This document shows positions 62,336 through 64,000 of a DNA stretch of 64,000 nucleotides, piece after piece. The stretch comes from JASGMR01 sp963664675. Lineage in GTDB: Bacteria; Thermotogota; Thermotogae; Petrotogales; Kosmotogaceae. The notes beneath the pieces were generated by a model. That model did no database searches. It was not told where the DNA came from and saw only the letters and a list, made by a program, of their open reading frames with translations. The first letter of the stretch is position 1; each line of letters begins with the position of its first letter. The stretch covers positions 558,001-622,000 of the forward strand of contig CAXXLB010000009.1 in NCBI GenBank assembly GCA_963664675.2. The letters run 5' to 3'. Position numbers and translations under genes: made by a program.

Positions 62336-63594
62336 ATCATTATTTATTATCAAATTTAGATTTATTCAGTGGACATCTAAATGGAAAAATTAAAAACAAT
62401 TCAAGTATAGAGATTGAAAACGGAAGGATAAAGGAAATTTATGAGGGTATTCCTTCCGGTTTTTTTGCTGAAATCATAAATTTGAAAGGAAAATTTGCCA
62501 TACCCGGATTGATAAATTCTCATTGTCATCTTATGCTTAACGGAAGCCCAAACATGACTATTAAAGGTTTTTCTGTTCATGAATTAATCAAAAATATAAA
62601 AAATGATTCTGTAAGAAATATAGTTTTAGAGAACATGCTGGAAAATTCACAGGAAGCCATCAATTCAGGGATTACAACTCTTGTATCTTTAGGGGATAAA
62701 GATAATATTGATAAAGATCTTAAAAATATAATAAAAAATACTGACAGAGTATTTCCAAAAATAATTTCTTCAGGAAATGCTCTACTTCCAGTTTCTGGTC
62801 ATGGGGACATATTGGGTACAACATGTACCGATCCTATGAATTTTATTGAGAAGATAAGAAATAATATTCTAAATAAAGCCGAAATCATTAAAATAATGGT
62901 AACGGGAGGAGTTATGGATTCAAAGGAAATCGGTGAAGCCGGAACATTAAAAATGAAGCCTTCAGAAATACGCGCTTCGGTAAAAGAAGCCCACAGGCAT
63001 GGTATTTTAGTATGCGCACATGTTCAAAGTACATCTGGAATATGTGAGGCATTAAAGGGGGGAGTTGATATCATTGAGCATGGTGCGGAAATCGATGATG
63101 ATTTGGTTTTAAAATTCAAAAATAACAATGAATCATTGAGAGGTTATTCTGCTTTGAACCCGACCCTTTCTGCTTCAATAGAAATAATGAATAATTTTAA
63201 ATCATATGAATCTTCAATGTCTAAAATTCAATATAAAAATACAGTTATTGTTTATGAAAGAATAAAAAAAGGATTCATAAAGGCATTGAAAAATGATATA
63301 AAAATTTCCATGGGAAACGATGCGGGTGTACCCTTTGTTTATCACAGAAATTTCTGGAAAGAATTGGAATACAGAGTAGAAAAATCACACGGTCTCCTGA
63401 ACAACAAAAAAGCTCTTCATCTCGCAACTCTCAATAATGCACGGCTTTTCTCTCTTGATGACGATATTGGAAGTATTGAAAAAGGGAAAAAAGCCGATTT
63501 AATTATTTTAAACGAGAATCCCCTCGAAAATTTAGAACATCTTAAAAATCCCTTTATGGTAATAAAGGATGGGAAAATAGCTAATAAAAATTAA
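62332..63594 (+). CDS. Amidohydrolase (imidazolonepropionase/prolidase-like)
   Basis: 420 residues, probable TTG start overlapping the preceding stop. Metal-dependent hydrolase marks: AIPGLINSHCHLM (H-x-H), a bridging-Lys candidate in EIIKIMVTGGVMD, the H in VCAHVQ, IIEHGAEID, and SMGNDAGVPFV with the catalytic Asp. C-terminal KGKKADLIILNENPLENL is the family beta-strand end. Substrate unknown; members act on imides or X-Pro dipeptides. Confidence 0.88.
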   Translation: MNHYLLSNLDLFSGHLNGKIKNNSSIEIENGRIKEIYEGIPSGFFAEIINLKGKFAIPGLINSHCHLMLNGSPNMTIKGFSVHELIKNIKNDSVRNIVLENMLENSQEAINSGITTLVSLGDKDNIDKDLKNIIKNTDRVFPKIISSGNALLPVSGHGDILGTTCTDPMNFIEKIRNNILNKAEIIKIMVTGGVMDSKEIGEAGTLKMKPSEIRASVKEAHRHGILVCAHVQSTSGICEALKGGVDIIEHGAEIDDDLVLKFKNNNESLRGYSALNPTLSASIEIMNNFKSYESSMSKIQYKNTVIVYERIKKGFIKALKNDIKISMGNDAGVPFVYHRNFWKELEYRVEKSHGLLNNKKALHLATLNNARLFSLDDDIGSIEKGKKADLIILNENPLENLEHLKNPFMVIKDGKIANKN

Positions 63595-64000
63595 ATACAA
63601 TCTTTAAAAAGATCTTCAATTTTTTCTCTTTTTCTTATGAGCTTTTTTTCACCTTTATAAACTAAAACCTCTGCAGGTTTAGGCATCCCATTGTAATTGC
63701 TTGACATCGAATAACCGTATGCCCCGGCATTCTCTACAACAATATAACTTCCTATTTTTGGTATTTCGGTTAATCTGTTTTTCCCGATAATATCTCCCGT
63801 TTCACAAAGTGGTCCTACAAAATCACAGGTGCATTTTTCATCGGATTGGCTGTCTAAAACTTTAATATTATGGTGGGCAGAATATAAAACAGGTCTTATC
63901 AATACATTCATTCCGCCATCCAAAACTACAAAATATTTTTCGGATGCTTTCTTTATTTGAACCACTTTTAATAAAAGAAAGCCCGATGGACCCATTATGA
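63591..64000 (-). CDS. lysA: Diaminopimelate decarboxylase, C-terminal part (runs off the right edge)
   Basis: The frame is open to the right edge. The visible about 136 residues match the LysA C-terminal domain: GPSGFLLLKVVQIKK, FVVLDGGMNVLIRPVLYSA, VGPLCETGDII (the Cys-Glu pair of the active site), VVENAGAYGYSMSSNYNGMPKPAEVLV. The ATG at 63995 is internal, preceded by more open frame (S-I-M-G-P-S-G). Catalyses the last step of lysine synthesis. Stop codons of this gene and the convergent amidohydrolase overlap. Confidence 0.93.
   Translation of the reverse strand, partial: IMGPSGFLLLKVVQIKKASEKYFVVLDGGMNVLIRPVLYSAHHNIKVLDSQSDEKCTCDFVGPLCETGDIIGKNRLTEIPKIGSYIVVENAGAYGYSMSSNYNGMPKPAEVLVYKGEKKLIRKREKIEDLFKDCI

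Noticed and set aside
1..64000. CRISPR arrays, IS elements, prophage or integrase genes
   Set aside because: No regularly spaced repeats, transposase-like frames, terminal inverted repeats or integrase motifs were seen in the window.

Overview
The window is AT-rich bacterial chromosome, roughly one third G+C by eye. It most resembles the Thermotogota, probably the Petrotoga/Geotoga/Oceanotoga side. The grounds are a K+-dependent membrane pyrophosphatase of the Thermotoga type, a maltose-type permease with a large extracytoplasmic insertion, a pair of glycosyltransferases that fit mannosylglucosylglycerate synthesis, and many ABC importers. This placement is inference from gene content, not a computed phylogeny.

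Layout. 1-4450: an amino-acid ABC importer operon ending in an aminotransferase, divergent from an IclR regulator. 4.8-7.7 kb: a YkgJ-type metal-binding protein, a decayed GNAT acetyltransferase and a PLP decarboxylase. 7.7-28.1 kb, all on the minus strand: two operons for RbsA/B/C-type importers, each with its own dihydroxyacetone-kinase pair (DhaK+DhaL), then two tandem modules of histidine kinase plus ANTAR response regulator. 28.5-33.9 kb: DNA glycosylase, MFS exporter, gpsA, a J-domain/TPR protein and a DUF5685 protein. 34.1-42.5 kb: two glycosyltransferases joined to a MalEFGK-type importer, divergent from a LacI regulator with two matching operators. 42.8-43.9 kb: a frameshifted MerR-type pseudogene and tRNA-Leu(CAG). 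44-64 kb: K+ channel, H+/Na+ pyrophosphatase, a B12-domain/LolCDE-like/GGDEF cluster, a hybrid kinase, TldD/PmbA, rpsF-ssb-rpsR, a PfkB kinase, another kinase with an HdeD-like protein and amidohydrolase, and the end of lysA.

Main result. The 7.7-28.1 kb region looks like one self-contained regulatory system. Four minus-strand leaders (about 13.87, 22.71, 25.51 and 28.27 kb) carry related RNA elements: a hairpin with a hexaloop, then a second hairpin with the same loop pattern (A-N-G-R-N-U) that shares bases with the 5' arm of an intrinsic terminator. This is the layout of ANTAR antitermination leaders. They precede the two importer/Dha-kinase operons and the two sensor operons. Each sensor operon encodes an ANTAR-domain response regulator. 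Its partner kinase is a HisKA_2-type kinase fused behind a GAF domain and an N-terminal ABC-ATPase domain of the sugar-importer type whose Walker B Asp, signature motif and switch His are replaced. My reading is that a dead importer-like ATPase domain lets the kinase monitor the importer or its ligand state, and the ANTAR regulator then relieves termination of both transport operons and of the sensors themselves. I know of no description of such a system, but could not search.
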